Assembly: GCA_014905825.1 (NCBI GenBank)
Contig: JACGCN010000002.1
Span: 2,108,001 to 2,172,000 of the forward strand
Length of the DNA stretch: 64,000 bases
Direction of reading: 5' to 3'
From: Lyophyllum atratum
Taxonomy: Eukaryota; Basidiomycota; Agaricomycetes; Agaricales; Lyophyllaceae
Shown: positions 1-12,690 of the stretch, piece after piece
How the letters are laid out: every line of letters starts with the position of its first letter
How positions within the stretch are numbered: the first letter of the stretch is position 1
The notes under the pieces: generated by a model
Seen by the model: only the letters and a program-made list of their open reading frames with translations
Told to the model about the DNA's origin: nothing
Database searches by the model: none
Program-made: the position numbers and the translations under genes

Positions 1-2862
1 GAATATCGTCGAATGACAATGGTCTCAGAGTCCGACGACATAGGAGAGAAGATGCCTTTGACAGATGCCGTTGACGATCTGCGGCTGAGTGGATCCCGGT
101 CCTGCCTCCATGCGAAATCCTGCCTAGGAGACTTCCTCTGCTTTGTGTCGGTTCCGAAGGCGACGGACGATTCGGTTAGCCCTGGAGGCTCAGTGTTTGG
201 GACACGCTCGGGAATGGATTGGACAGCAGGTAGGGTGTTGACAAGCTCAAAGAGGCCGTCGTCAAGGGTGGAGGGAATGAGCTCCCCCTTTCCGTCAAAT
301 CGTAAGCTGGAGGTGGGTTCGCTTATCCAGTTAGGGTTGTGATTACGTGACTCTCGAATGGAACTCAGCCATGCGTCCTTCTCTCGCTGACATGCGGCGG
401 CCAGTTCGAATCGATGTTCCTTGGAAGACAGATGAATGGAACAGGGGAGCATGGCTGGAGCGACAGATCACGATGAGTCAGAGCAATATGATTAAGGGAA
501 CAAATACATACCATCCACTTCGTCCACATCGAGGATATCAAAGTCGGCAAGAGAAAACCAGTACTTAGGCTCATACGTCTTGCCTTTTGAGACCTTCACG
601 AGGATCAGGTAGCCGCCGAGGTAGAGAAACGCCCCTAGGTACTTGGCCGTGATATTGGAGCCTGATGGTTTAGAGGTGTGGTTGTGTACGACGTCCAGGG
701 AGCCTGCAAGGAGGCAAGTGCCAAGCGAGGAAAGGAAAGGCTGGGTCAAGATCTGAAATGATGAATACAGAGATGACATTTGTGACATGGCTGGACTGGC
801 GAGGGATATCCTCGAAGCAATGAGGGCAGACTGCATTGCAACATCTTGACGGTGACGAGCTTCGTCCACAGCACCAGCAACATGCTTCATGGCTTGCGTG
901 GCACTTTCCACGACAACGTCTACATCCAGACGGGGAAGAGCAGGGAAGAGCGAGCGTATGGATTTACCAAGCTTCAGCTGGTCGAGTATCAGGGGATACT
1001 TGCAGATCCTCTGTACAGGCTTGATCATGTAGTCGATGAATGCGAGCCGTCCGCTTTTCTCCCTGCGCGCTACTTCGGTGGGGAATGCTAGGGCCTCCTT
1101 GGGTGGTATATTGCTCGCCCGGGAATGCAGGGTACGGACGGCACCTTCGATAGACGACATAGACGCGGCCCGACTTCTGTTCTTGGTCAGAACGACGTTA
1201 ATGGGTGTGTCGTGCTCTTCCGGGATGACGGTCTCTGAAGGATCAGGAGCGGTGGTCGTACAGAGCTCCAGCTCGCTAACAAGGGAGGAACAGCGTTGCT
1301 CGAAAGCATCCCACTCAAGGGGGTGCTGGGACGTAACCTTTCTGATAAGGTCAAGAGCTTCTGGATGGCCGGCACAAAAAGATTGATAGGAAGCGAACCG
1401 CGAGGCCTGATACTTCGTTGAATAACCAGTGATATGAGCATAAGCAAGGGGCGCGTACCTCAGTGGCAAACTTCGTTGAGACGACGCGAATTGCGGCATC
1501 CGTGTTCTGTAGAGCTTGGCTATGTGTTTTCTCCAAATCTTCCGACCGCTGACACGCCGCCATATCGAAACCAAGGGGATTCATGTCTGCCCGGAGTTCC
1601 CGCACGAACTGCTCGTGAAGCTGAAGGATCTCTTCAGCATTTCGTGTCAGTAGCTCTACTTCCTGGCTGGTGAACAGATATCGCTGGATAGATTTGTGTG
1701 ACTCCTTTGTTTGAGATGAGCTGGGAGACTGCGAGGCCGAGGAATCGGAGATAGTGACAGACGAAGCCGAAAGGGCAACCGCGTGTATATGGGTGTAAGA
1801 GTTGACCCAAGGACTTGACGTAAATGACGACGAAGCGCGACTAAAGGTGGTCGAGGGCGGCGGCCGGCAAACAAGGGTCGGAAGGATACGAAGGTAGACC
1901 TAAATAACGCGTGTCAGCAAATAAGGGTAGACTCAGGGAAAAATACGGACTGTGACTAATGCCCTCAAGTCCAACAGGTAACCGACCTCGGTATCAAGGA
2001 GCTCTTTGAGAGCATGATACTTCCGAATATCATCTTTTGCCTTCTCAAAATTCCTGGACTCGTCTGAATCGTTGTCGCTCCAACTTCCTTCAACACTCGC
2101 GTCTTCGTTCATCCGCTCCGGGCTGTCCGTCATGCAAGGAATGCTGTCCTCTGGATCTGTGCAAGCATCGTTCGGAATGTGGAAGAGCGGTTTTGAACGG
2201 GATAACAGAGGTCCCTTTGGTGTTGCACTACTTTCAGTCGCGTCGCTCGACGTGGCGACCAGATTTCCCCGGCAGGATGTGAGGTCGGCAAAGCTGTCGC
2301 GACCATGAAATCGTTGTGAGCGAGAGGATGTACTGGTTGGAGGCCGCTGTGGCATTGAAGATACCGAATGGGAGCGTTTCATGATATAACCTGTCTCATG
2401 TGGAAAGGTCGAGGCAGGGAACGAGGCCGATGGCAAAAGCGGTGATGTTAAGCGTGTCGAAGAGGTGACGGAGCGCCTAACCATCTTGGGCGGTGGCGTT
2501 GGCGGCGTAGATATCCACGTGGGGGGAGAAGATACTCGGCAAGATAAACTAGAAGGCGAGCTGGGCGCCGTGGTATAATCCTCGAGGCTCCTAAGGACTG
2601 CCTCTTCTGAAAGTGGTTCCTGTTGAGAGACAGATGTGGTTGGAGTACAAACGGGCGATGCAGAGATGGAAGGAAGGGGTAGGAAACCTCCTATAGCGAA
2701 TTTGCGAGGGCTATCCGCCGAAATCGGAAGGGAACTATTCGCTAGAGTCGCCCCCAATAGTCGGCGGGAGTTCATTCTGCGCGAGACGATGGTCGGCGCG
2801 GTGACTCCGGGTAGTCGACGCAGATCCAACAAGTCCGAAGATGACGCTACCATGTAATCCAT
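1..2862 (-). CDS. Rho guanine-nucleotide exchange factor (DH-PH), 3' end cut by window
   Basis: The product is a Dbl-family exchange factor expected to activate Rho-type GTPases. Translation starts at 2862 (MDYMVASSSD). The first ~260 residues are Ser/Pro-rich and disordered, then the DH domain begins with KYHALKELLDTEVGYLLDL. It continues after introns through EVELLTRNAEEIL and ends with the typical FIDYMIKPVQRICKYPLIL helix near 1030. A PH domain follows: the strands YLGAFLYLGGYLILV lie near 600-640, and the helix FELAAACQREKDAWL near 370-410 comes after an intron near 510. The reading frame stays open to base 1, so the C-terminus is outside the window. Introns near 1945-1880 and 1455-1410 also change frame cleanly. 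The DH-PH call is secure; the exact GTPase target cannot be read from sequence. Confidence 0.9.
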
Positions 2863-3913
2863 GGCAGGAGCGCACGCTTCCAGTCACCTCGGGCACCAAC
2901 GAGCCGACTGGAGCAGACCTGCCAACTACTGCGAGTGAGAAAGGTAGGGGTATGAAAAAAGAAGCAGACAAAACACACGATCTTGGTAGTGTGAAAGGAA
3001 AGGAACAACAGCCTTAGCCAGGGGTATGGACAACCCGCTTTGCGGGTTGTGACCAGTGTGGTGGTGGTATGGGGACAAGGCACAAGGGGAGGAGGCAGGA
3101 GAAGGGGATGGAAGTACGTTATAAAGGCGAGCTATCTCAGACTACCGTAGCGGAGATTTCACGTCTCCTCCGCGTCAGACCGTGGTTTTGCTAAAACATG
3201 GAAGGTTTCAAACCAATTATTGTAGCTCTCGCACCAGCGTTTCGTCGCAAACTCCCAGGTACCCTCGATATCAATGAAATTATGAAAGCGATATTACAAC
3301 AACACCACTTTCATCCACAGCGCTTACGGCGCCGCGCCAGGGACTATTCATGCCGCTCGCGCATGCCCTCGAGTCTAGCCCCTGTGCTCACGCTTGATGA
3401 TGCCATCCAAAACATAATCATCCCAAACTCCTTTCACGAGCAACGCGTGTCTCAGACATCCGTGCCTTCAATCGTGCTGTCAGTACTGGGATAAGGTGGT
3501 CGATGACGACCTTTGCGGGATTAATATTTCTTCATGGGGTTGTGGGTAAACCAAATTGCGCCCGAGCACCAAATCAGGCAGCATCAGGAACGGGAGGTAG
3601 ATGACGATTCGGATGATGCTGGTATTTTCGTTCGTATATACGGGTCATGTGGTCCCTTGTTATCGCTATTTATAACAGCGCTGCATTAACCAGTCCCATA
3701 CATATTACCAGAGAACGCTCACCGTCATGACGGAAGCAAAATTAGAAGAGTCGCGACCTTGTTAATGGGCACCGCAACCTAGAGCAGTCAACGCCGAGCG
3801 CCCGATCACTATCGATGGATGTCCAACGTTTAGACTCTTGCCTTACCTGCGTCAGCTTTGACTCACCGGGTCCACACCAAGCGAATCTGTGAACACACAA
3901 CATTGAGGAAACT
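2863..3913. other. Intergenic region, about 1 kb, no convincing gene
   Basis: This stretch separates the RhoGEF promoter side from the 3' end of the GRR1-like gene. It holds one plus-strand open frame of 98 codons (3198-3494, MEGFKPIIVALAP...) with no recognisable domain, no obvious introns and no neighbour-based support. It may be chance. Nothing else is evident. Confidence 0.5.
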
Positions 3914-5435
3914 CTAGTAGAGATCGAGTTTGTCGTCGGATCGGGGCACAAACGGGATGTTCTGGGATTCAGCATCGCGCCTACGCTGATCTTCTTTGTC
4001 CAAGAATTTGCGAAGACCATAGACATTGTCACCGCTGAACACCCGAAAAGCGGCTTGCTGGTCACTATCGTAAGTCTAGCCATACACGTCAGAGCCAGCT
4101 GTACTTCGATGCAGTCGGTAGGACATACAGCCGGTGGAGGATCCGAAAATCGCTGAATCCCACTCCTTTTGAACGAGGGGATACCGGTTGCGGTGAGGTG
4201 CTGCAGGTTCCTCCGCTTCCTTAGAAGGAGATGCATAGCATCGAGAGAAAGCCGGTCGCAGTACGAGAGATGAAGGCGCTCTAGGCACTCCGCGTGTTCA
4301 GCGATAGAAAAGATAGCGATGTCCGTAAGTTTTTGTACCCGCACCAGGCTCAGCCGGCGGAGACCCTTCAGGGCAGCGAACTCGAACACGGACATATCTG
4401 TTAGATTGCGGCAAACTTTATAGGAGGGGGTGAATCGATTTCAGATGTGATATGAGCCTCAGAAATTGAAGCTTACAAGCTACGTCCACACATCGAAGGT
4501 TCCAGCATAACCGGGCAACCTTAACAACTGCACGATCCGTGATATTGTGGACGTGTGCTAGGATCAACACGTCAAGATGCTCTCCGAGGTTGCAGATAGA
4601 TTCCAAAGCCCGGTCCGTCAGCATCGTGCATCCCGAAAGGATTAAGCTTTGAATCTTTGGTGCATGGTTCACAATACCATCTACGGCGTCATCGGTGATC
4701 TTACAGGACGTCAAATCCAGTACCCGCAGATTCTCGGCAGTGTGGCGTAAGATGAGGGGCGGCAGCTTATCTATCCATGTGACAGGCCGCGGTGGCAATG
4801 GCTTCTCGTCTTCACTATCTAGAAGCTCGGGCTCTAATGTTGATGGAAAGGACTTGTCTGTTAGGAGTGGACAGCGAGCTAATCGAAGGGTGCGCAATTT
4901 CCTAAATCCCGATTAGGTATGAGGGGTATCTGCCGTAATGATAGGCTCACCTGGAGAACGACCAGATATCCCTCGCTGATAAGGGCGTAAGCAGAGGAAG
5001 GTCACAAAGTTCGAGTTCGACAAGACGTGAGCAAGTTTTCGCAATAGCCGATACGGAAGGGTCAGTAATACCGGTGACTCCGTTCAACTGAATCCATTGC
5101 AGTGGAAGTGATTTGTTTGACAGTTCGAAAACGCCAACGTCGGTAACCTGGTCACATCCAGTCAAATTAATGCCTTGCAGGTTTATCGCCTCCCCTGCGA
5201 GGATAACAATTGTCCTGTCGGTGACGTCGGGGGCGCCGCAGAGGACGACGGTTTCCAGATGAGGACAAGCGCCAAGCGTTGAAGCGAGTTGGTCATCTGT
5301 TATAGGTGGTTCACTTGGTCTCTGGATAACTAGATGTCTAACACGCCGGTATTCTTCTTCCATGGGTAAGCGATCAACGATTGTAATCATGTCTTCATGG
5401 AACGATGAGGCTTCTTCGGCGTCCAGTTCGTACAT
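3914..5435 (-). CDS. GRR1-like leucine-rich-repeat protein lacking the F-box
   Basis: The protein is a string of AMN1/GRR1-type cysteine-containing LRRs: INLTGCDQVTDVGVFEL, LDLTSCKITDDAVDGI, LILSGCTMLTDRALESI, LHLSYCDRLSLDAMHLL. Four exons fit consensus splice sites (5435-4951, 4901-4477, 4415-4129, 4057-3914) and total 447 codons. The C-terminal exon gives AFRVFSGDNVYGLRKFL, the conserved tail block of GRR1 proteins. The nearest relative in the window is the full GRR1 at 59192-61989, whose matching exon is also exactly 287 nt long. Unlike that gene, this one starts within the LRRs at MYELDAEEAS, and no F-box exon can be found upstream before the divergent gene at 5685. Without an F-box it should not join an SCF ligase. 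It may be a decoy, a neofunctionalised copy or a decaying duplicate. Confidence 0.82.
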
Positions 5436-5684
5436 TTCGAAGGGTATAGAGTGGTATTAACTTTGAGGTATATGGCACTGTGGGATGTCAGCGGTTGCTA
5501 CAGTCTCATTTCCTAAGATACTCACATGGGGCTGCGATGAAAGCTGGCGGAGTTGAGGATTCCAAAATTTGCTCGACAGTGCTAGAAATTGCACGGGTCC
5601 ATCATCATCAACACGCGCCAAAAGTACATACATAAACATCACGCGACCGTGACTAGCAACTACCGCGACGAGTCGGACGACAAC

Positions 5685-6022
5685 ATGTCTTCCTCGACAT
5701 CCACTACCTCGACTCGCACAGCTCGGCCTTCGCACCCAACACCTAACCAACAGTCCCTTTCGGACTCTACGAGCCGTATCCCAGTCACACCTGCTGTCCT
5801 TCGTTCCATATTTGCATCCTCACGAACTCCGCACGAGGAGCGTTCCATTTCTCGCGTTGCGTTCTTCCGGTATTTTGTGCAATAACCTTCGTACTCGTGA
5901 CACCCCTCATTTTTTCTTATCTTAGGTTTGCTGGGTTTCTGCTCAGCTGTGTTGGGATAAGCCTAGCTGCTGCGAGAGGACGCGGGATCAAAACCGGTGC
6001 CGCCCTTCTTGGTGTTGTTTAA
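5685..6022 (+). CDS. Small predicted membrane protein, 93 aa
   Basis: Two exons (5685-5869 and 5926-6022) join through a consensus intron to give 93 codons plus stop. The N-terminal ~50 residues are Ser/Thr/Pro-rich. The C-terminal exon encodes one hydrophobic segment, FAGFLLSCVGISLAAA, followed by a short basic and glycine-rich tail. The shape (short cytosolic domain plus C-terminal anchor) resembles small tail-anchored organelle proteins, but I recognise no family. It diverges from the F-box-less GRR1-like gene; the 249 bp between the start codons must hold both promoters. Confidence 0.6.
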
Positions 6023-6152
6023 AACTCCATTTATCGACTTGAAATTCTTCCTTGGTCTTACGGGAAAAGAAGTTAGATTCAAGCAACTACACGACATCAT
6101 AGAATATCCAACATCCAAGAATTATAATATGTATCACAGTTCATAAGAAGAT

Positions 6153-9100
6153 TCAGAACAAGTCCACCAGTTGCCGTTCAGGAGAAATCACAGCGACAGC
6201 TTTACTAGAAAGATCGAAAACCCCACCCCCATCATATGCGACCATATCCACCGCACCTTGGTTTTCGTCGTCAACTTCCCGGACACCCAAAAGCTTCGGC
6301 AGGTTCGTGTAGGCCAGTGCATGCATCTCCCGCTGGTTGATTCTCCCATTAGATTCAAGGACGGCCTGGAAGTCTCGTGAGCTTGAGCGGCGCATATGAG
6401 AGACTAATCACAGCTGACCCATTGAATGTCAAAACGCGTATTACGCGCTTCCCAGGCTTCTCGTACCCCAAGCCCCACAACTACACCGTGGTGCATGAGT
6501 TTGACCAAAGCGGTGTCGTTCGTCAATGGTGGACCAGGCAAACTGGAAATTACATCTTGTCAGCACTTTTTTGCGTATCTGGAGAACCCATGATTACATT
6601 CTTCGTTGGTCCCAGGTGGAAGGGAAGGGTCTAACTGGCCGCAAAATGACACCTACACCCGCATCCGCTGTAAACAGAGGGTGAATACCGCCGACGCTAG
6701 CTAGGAAAATTAGTCGCACCAATCTCTTTTGCCAGCAGATGCGCTTCAGATGCGCCGCTGAACACCATACGCATCCTCGAGCCAATTCTATCTTCCACCT
6801 CGATCTTCAAAATTAACAACGTGGCCATGATATCAACATTCTCCACCTCGATTACTAACGGCACCACCCCCTGTCGCGAAATGGGTCAGTGGAGGTGTTC
6901 ACGATAAATGATGATGTGCATACCTCCGCAGCTTGCCTGAACCAGTACCCCGTTTCCTTGTCCTGTGTCTCCCATCCGAACAGCAGCCGCCTCAATGCCA
7001 GTATTTGCGTACTTACACTGACCCCCTTGCCCGTCAGAGGATGAGGTCGTCCCACATGGATGTGCAACGCAGCTATATCCTGGACAATGGCCCCTCGCTC
7101 CATAGCATGTGCGGAACCCGTGCGGAAAGTTGCAGACAGACCAGAAATGACGTGTGCACCGGTGCCGTCCAAATAGTAGGCTTTGGCCAAAGATGAAGTC
7201 GCGAGTGTGATCCCAGAGCGGTATGCTATTCTGTTATATCCTTGTCAAATTGCAATTGTTGAGCGGACTTTGGGCGACGTACAATGCATTACGTGTACCA
7301 AACCTTAGAGCGTCCATAGCTCTTACGACGGCACCAGAGTCATCAAGAATATCTGGAACATTGCGAGCAAATGCGTCGTATGGTTTGCCGTCACCAGTGG
7401 AAGGTTCTCCAGCGATCTCTTCAAGCCCTAAAGGTGATCCATAGGTCATGAGACCAGGCGAGATGGAGCCACCGTGCAGGTCAACAATGTCTGCAGCGTC
7501 GAAAGATGCCAGACCACAAGACGTTCCAATACAGGACATTTGCCCGTTCTCGACGACGACGGCGCCCAGCTGGTCCTGAGATTTCGCGATGAACGCTTCC
7601 TGGACATCGTCATTCGATTTTCTTGTCCAAACTGTCTTGACGTTGGAAAAGATGATCGTATCCTTCTTCTGCTTGGGTTGGAGCGGAGGAAGGCCTTCCC
7701 ACTTGAGGGCTTCCTTCCTTTCCTTGTCCCAGTTCGGCACATCTGGCTGCTCTCTCCATTCGCCGTCTTCCTTTCCCTTCCCTACCTCAATTCTGGTAGG
7801 GGTGTCGGTCTTGGAAGGTACTGGAATCTGGAGTATTCCGTCAATCCATACTTTGACGGGCGTAGCACCCAGTTGGAGCGGGTGCGAGTCCCACAGGACA
7901 ACATCTGCGTCGGCGCCTTCTCTTAGGAACCCAATTCGATGAGAGAGTCCTGCAATCTTTGCGGGAGTAGACGTCACCGCAGCGAGTGATAAATTTGCCG
8001 GAAGGCTGAAATAGTGAGCTTGCTGTGCCTCATATAATAGGTATCGAGAGTTGATGACAGGGTGGTCCGACTATGTTTGACTTCAGTGATGATTGGACAA
8101 AAGCTTCACCGCGCGGATTTACCTTCATGATGACTGGAATGCCTGCATCAGCGAGGACTCTTGGAGCAAATTCTGACCCTCGGAAAGATTCGCGTGTGTA
8201 TCTGGATGCACGGTGAGCTTATATCCACCGATAGATAGATACACACACCCACCGATGATTGGTTGCAAACAAGGCTACTCCGGGAGCGCCTCCCCATGTT
8301 TTCTTCAGCAGTTCTGGGACTAGCCACGCCTCGGATGCATGATGGAACGAAGCGATCGGAAACTGGAACTCAATCCCCAACTATTCACGCAAAATATGAG
8401 TGACTAATCGAGAGACCCAGGAGTCATATACACACCCGGACTATATCGTCCAGATCCACAACCTCATGGCAATGATTCGATATCTGCACGAACATTCAAC
8501 AAGGCCTGTGAAAAAATGTATCAAGGTCCATACCTTAACCTTTCCCCGCAGCACATCGACTAGCGCCTCCCATTTGAGGCTTTCGGGGAACTCACTACCA
8601 GCAATGTCCCAAAGACCTGCTTCAGCTTTTGCGCAAAACGCATCCTGAGCAAACTTGATTTTGCGTGCTTCGTTGTAAGCAGAACGTAGCGACCACATCG
8701 TGTCCATCCGATTTCCATATCGACGGGTGTTCTCGCCGCAAGCTTGCCTGGAGGAACAGCTGTCACCTAAGAGAAAGACAATGAGAGTATCCTCAATGCT
8801 TACTGCAAATATCGCCAGCGAACACCCTTATCCTGAGATTTACCCCCGGTAAATGAATGCGGTGGTTCTATGATCATCGAGGACGGGGAGCCTTCAGAGG
8901 TTTTGCGAAGTTTGATCATAAATGCTTGTCCGCCTGTCAAGATAGGTTAGAAGAAAGGCGACAAGGCAACGGAAAAGCACTGACCGATTGCATTTCCACT
9001 GCCAGGAAGCACTTGCGCAGATGTTATGCCCCCCGCAATCGAAAGTTCGAAAGAATCGTCATGAGTGTTGAATCCGTCAATGCTCCGGAGCCACGGTACA

Positions 9101-9753
9101 ACAGGCCCATGCACAGAATTTAGGTCGTATGCCCCTATATGGTATAGAATTAGCATGTAGCTTTCCACAGAGCTGATAGGCAAATGAAAACCTGCGGAGA
9201 CGGGCGCGCTCAAAACACCAAGATGGGAATGAAGATCCACTGAACGCGTAAAATCAGTCTCATGCTTGAGAATAGTGATAGACGTGTCCTCACCAAGACC
9301 TGGCGTGACCCATGCTCTTTTGGCATCCACCACTGTAACATTCGGCGCCCCAAGAAGGTACCGCGGGACTTTCCCTATGCTCTTGACAATTCCTTTGTCC
9401 AGGAAGATATTTCCATGGATCACCACCCTTCCGTTGTTCTCTCCCGTGAAGATCATTGCATTTTTTATCAGAGTTGCGTTTGTTCCCCGCTCGTACCGGT
9501 CTGATTCCTCACGAGAGTAGAAATCCTCAGAAGGTCCAGGAGTAGCCTTAAAAGACATGCATTGAGCTAGAATTTCCTGCGCGTTGACGGGCACATTCTG
9601 GATGCTGGAGGACGCGTGAAGACGAGTTGATAATATCGTCGATGTCGATGTCCAAATTGCCAGGGTGGAAGCTATAGCAAGCAGAGCAACTAGAGTTGGC
9701 ACCGACCTTGACGACGGGAATATGTTTGGCAATCGCGCCTTAGAAGAAGCCAT
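6153..9753 (-). CDS. Amidohydrolase-superfamily enzyme with N-terminal membrane anchor
   Basis: This is a large metallo-dependent hydrolase of the imidazolonepropionase-like type often annotated in fungi as carbohydrate esterase family 9. I chose the start at 9753 (MASSKARLPN) rather than 9816 because it directly precedes a signal-anchor segment, VPTLVALLAIASTLAIW. The first metal-binding strand reads VDLHSHLGV once an intron (donor GGTGAGG, near 9290-9240) is removed. Later come HCYEAVDLDDI, FHHASEAW and IPVIMKSDHPVINSRY, then the family's C-terminal block GFLREGADADVVLWDSHPLQ. The protein carries on with a second half (GGSISPGLMTYGSPLGLEEI) and ends at PERQLVDLF. There are many introns, and their exact borders between 8000 and 8800 are approximate. 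The substrate is unknown. Confidence 0.8.
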
Positions 9754-10166
9754 AACGGTGGGGAGCAATGGGGTCGCATGGGTTTCGTACAAGTACCATG
9801 CACTTGAAGTGCACACTGCAACTGCGTGCCATTCTACATGTCGATAGTTAATCTCCGGAAGAGCCTCAAGGTTACCTTGTGGATTTCATATCAATGTATT
9901 AGTACGCGCTATTGATGAGGCCTCAGGCCTCATCGACGAATGGTGTGGTGTGGCTGGCGTTGCACGCAGTGAAAGTACGAAATTCAATTGACCAGGATGT
10001 TCACATTCAAAATATCCATCGTTGTTGGCGGATCAATTGAAATTGGAACCCAGCTGGGTGGTGTAGTGGTACTACTGTACCCAGTGCTACTTTCTACCTG
10101 TAGAGTTTATGTACTGTATGATCTATGCTGTTCACTCCATACATGTTTTTCTAAGCGTAGAACGCG
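9754..10166. other. Intergenic, 413 bp, with a 21-nt near-perfect palindrome
   Basis: This lies between the amidohydrolase start and the 3' end of the Reb1-like gene. The only structure seen is the palindrome at 9914-9934, GATGAGGCCT-C-AGGCCTCATC, with a single central base. Confidence 0.6.
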
Positions 10167-12589
10167 TTAATCTGAATCGGACGAGGAGCTATCACTGTCA
10201 CTATCTTCAACGACGGCCTTTGAGACCACAGTACCCGCAAGTGTGCCTCGCCCAGTGCTTGATCCTGCAGGTGCAGGAGCGCTTATAGGTCCATCTTCCA
10301 CGACCGAAGCAGCGCTGGTAACTTTTCGTTCTTTCCGTTTCTTAGTGACGACTGGGGGAGGCATAGGCATGTGCGCTTTTTTGAGTCGTAGGATATCCAT
10401 AATTTCTACGTGTTGCGAAGTTAGGGAGGGACACAATTGGAGTTTGTAGGGTGTAGTCAACTAAACTAACCTTGGTGAGTCATGTCCTCAAATCCCTTGA
10501 TGCCCCGCTTCATGGTCAGCCATCGTCGTTGCAGGGTATGAGCGCTCCACAGGTTCCATTGTGGATCAGCAATCGTCTTCCAGTCAATTTCAGTGTCATC
10601 CCGGACGTTCAAAGAGTCCACCCTACCCATGAGCTGTCAGAGGCAGGACAACAGGTCAAAGCATAACCGCTTACTTATGGACAAGGATGTATGCATCTTG
10701 CTGACTCCATCGTGGCTTCTGTCCTTCGTTCTTGATAGTTTTACTCAATGCGTCGGTCCTGTGATATCAATGAGTTAATGCTGTGCTGTCAAACAAATGG
10801 AAAATAGAATAGTGATACCATTTTATCCTGCACTGTTGTCGGCCGCGTTTGCCTCCCATCAGCTCGCTCACTCGACCCCAAAAAACTTCATTGTCGGTGT
10901 CGAGTCCTTGCTTAATTTTGATATCGGTCACGATCCGAGTGAGTTCCTCCTCTTCCGCCTTCGACCACGGACCTAAAGGTTATAGAACATAAATCTCAAG
11001 CCGTTTCAAGGTCGAAAAGGTGCTCACCTGTCACTCGAACATCCCTATTGACCATATGGTTGCGATAGCGGTCCCTGCAATCAGCGGACCTTCTTCCAAC
11101 TCTAGTGCTGACCTTCTCCCATTGCTGGCCTAAGTCAGTTACTGCTCTGTGAAGGATGTCACCACCATGGAAGGCTAGGAGAAAAATTGCGAATAGCGTA
11201 CTGGACAAGTGCGGCGTCCTCCTGAGAAGACCATTTTCCTAGTTTCTGCAGTGGGTGGTGGAGTCGACGGACGTGATGATAGACAGCTATGATCGGACGC
11301 TGCGGTACAGCAGAGGCTAAATAAAAATGAGTTGCAAGATGTTCCAAATTAATAACAAAGCCACTAACTGAGTTCAGACCAAAAGGCATTGTCCCGATTC
11401 TTTTCAGAAGTCGGGTAGATGAGCTCCATCATTTGCTCTTCTGCGAGTCCTTTCATCTGCGAGACAGTGCCGCGTCAACTGAGGCGTAAAGAAAATAAGG
11501 GGGACCCTACAATCCGGTAGTTCTCCATCGCGGTCTGGATCTGTTGCTCCTCGATCGCTGAGAACTTACCTTTTTTGTAAACAAGACCTACGACGCGGTT
11601 TAACAAGATATCTCTGAGATAAGAAGCAACATACCTTCAGTCTTGACAAGGTCGGCCAATTTGGCAGCGTTCAACCACTTATTCGCGAGAAGATACGCAT
11701 GATCAGGACTCGTGTGATGCTCCGTTCCAGGCAAACTCATGTCAATCGTCCGTCTATGGTGAGCAGGAGGGCCCTGCCCTTCTGACGGAAGACCCAAGAT
11801 CGCACCAGATCCAACAGGAACCTGTCCTAGAGGTGTCAGAAGTTGCTGCATTGCAGAGCCGGCGGGTTCATTTGCTGTAGCAGCCGCTTCCCCTAGAGTT
11901 TTGAGAACATTCGTAATTTTGGACATGTCCAGTGCCTGTAATGCACGCAGGACATCGTCATTGGACGCAAAGTTCAGTTCAGAGAACGGAAGATTCGTCT
12001 GAGTCGGAAAGAACGTCGGTGACATTGCGTGTGGAGGCATGTAGGGTGGGGCGCCATATCCATATGGCATGAAAGGATATGGCATGAAATGCTGCGAAGG
12101 GTGAGGAACCATAGTTGGATCGAATTGGGGTTCCAATGGTGGGGGTTGCGCCTCCTCTACGGGTATGGAGTTATCTGGGGCACCCGTGGCCGCAGCGACA
12201 ATTGCCGAAATCAAAGCCGCCGCCGATGCCTGAGTATTCGACGCGAGGGTTGGGTCGATCTCTGGCTGAGGAGACTCGCGTTGCTTGCCTTTATCCCTCT
12301 TCTTGGATTTTTTGTGTTTCACCGGCACGGTATCAGCAAGCTGTACTTGGGGAGGATCGACCACGCTTTCTTCTTGAACTGCCTCCTGCTCAGTGTGATG
12401 CCGCTTTTTCTTCTTCTTCTTCTTCTCCCTCAGCCCCCCAGCGTCCTCTGCCTCATGCTCCTCTTCACGGCGGCGTTTCTTCTTCTTTCTCTTCGGAGCA
12501 TCTGGGTCCTGAAATTGTGAGGGCTGAATACCCGAGTCGACTGACACAAGATGTAGCGCAGCGCTAGCTGGCGGAGGGATGATTGACAT
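10167..12589 (-). CDS. Reb1/TTF1-like Myb-domain DNA-binding protein
   Basis: Translation starts at 12589 (MSIIPPPASAALHL). The N-terminal ~130 residues are very basic (KRKKKKRRREEE, then REKKKKKKKRHH), as expected of a nucleolar protein. A Pro/Tyr-rich linker follows. The C-terminal half, spread over several exons, has Myb/SANT-like repeats: GKWSSQEDAALVQAV...WEKVSTRVGRRSADCRDRY, then PWSKAEEEELTRIV...FWGRVSELMGGKRGRQQC, then PRWSQQDAYILVHKV...DWKTIADPQW. The tail is acidic (DSDSDSSSSDSD). The arrangement of consecutive divergent Myb repeats matches fungal Reb1 and animal TTF1, which bind rDNA terminators and stop RNA polymerase I and replication forks. Function is inferred from this architecture. 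The upstream CCDC97-like gene begins a tandem minus-strand pair 101 bp away. Confidence 0.72.
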
Positions 12590-12690
12590 TTAGGGTGGGC
12601 AGTTTGGCGTTCTTAAGAAAAAGTTGATTTCATTGTGACGTGCGTAATCGGCCGTCACACTCTCCCTATTAATATTATTACAATTTTAGT

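Noticed and set aside
3198..3494. 98-codon plus-strand frame as a gene
   Set aside because: No domain, no intron, no context; random frames of this length are common in the window.
12029..12567. Two plus-strand frames of 150-163 codons opposite the Reb1-like gene
   Set aside because: They are the complement of the Lys/Glu-rich and Pro/Tyr-rich coding region and have unnatural Leu/Phe runs.
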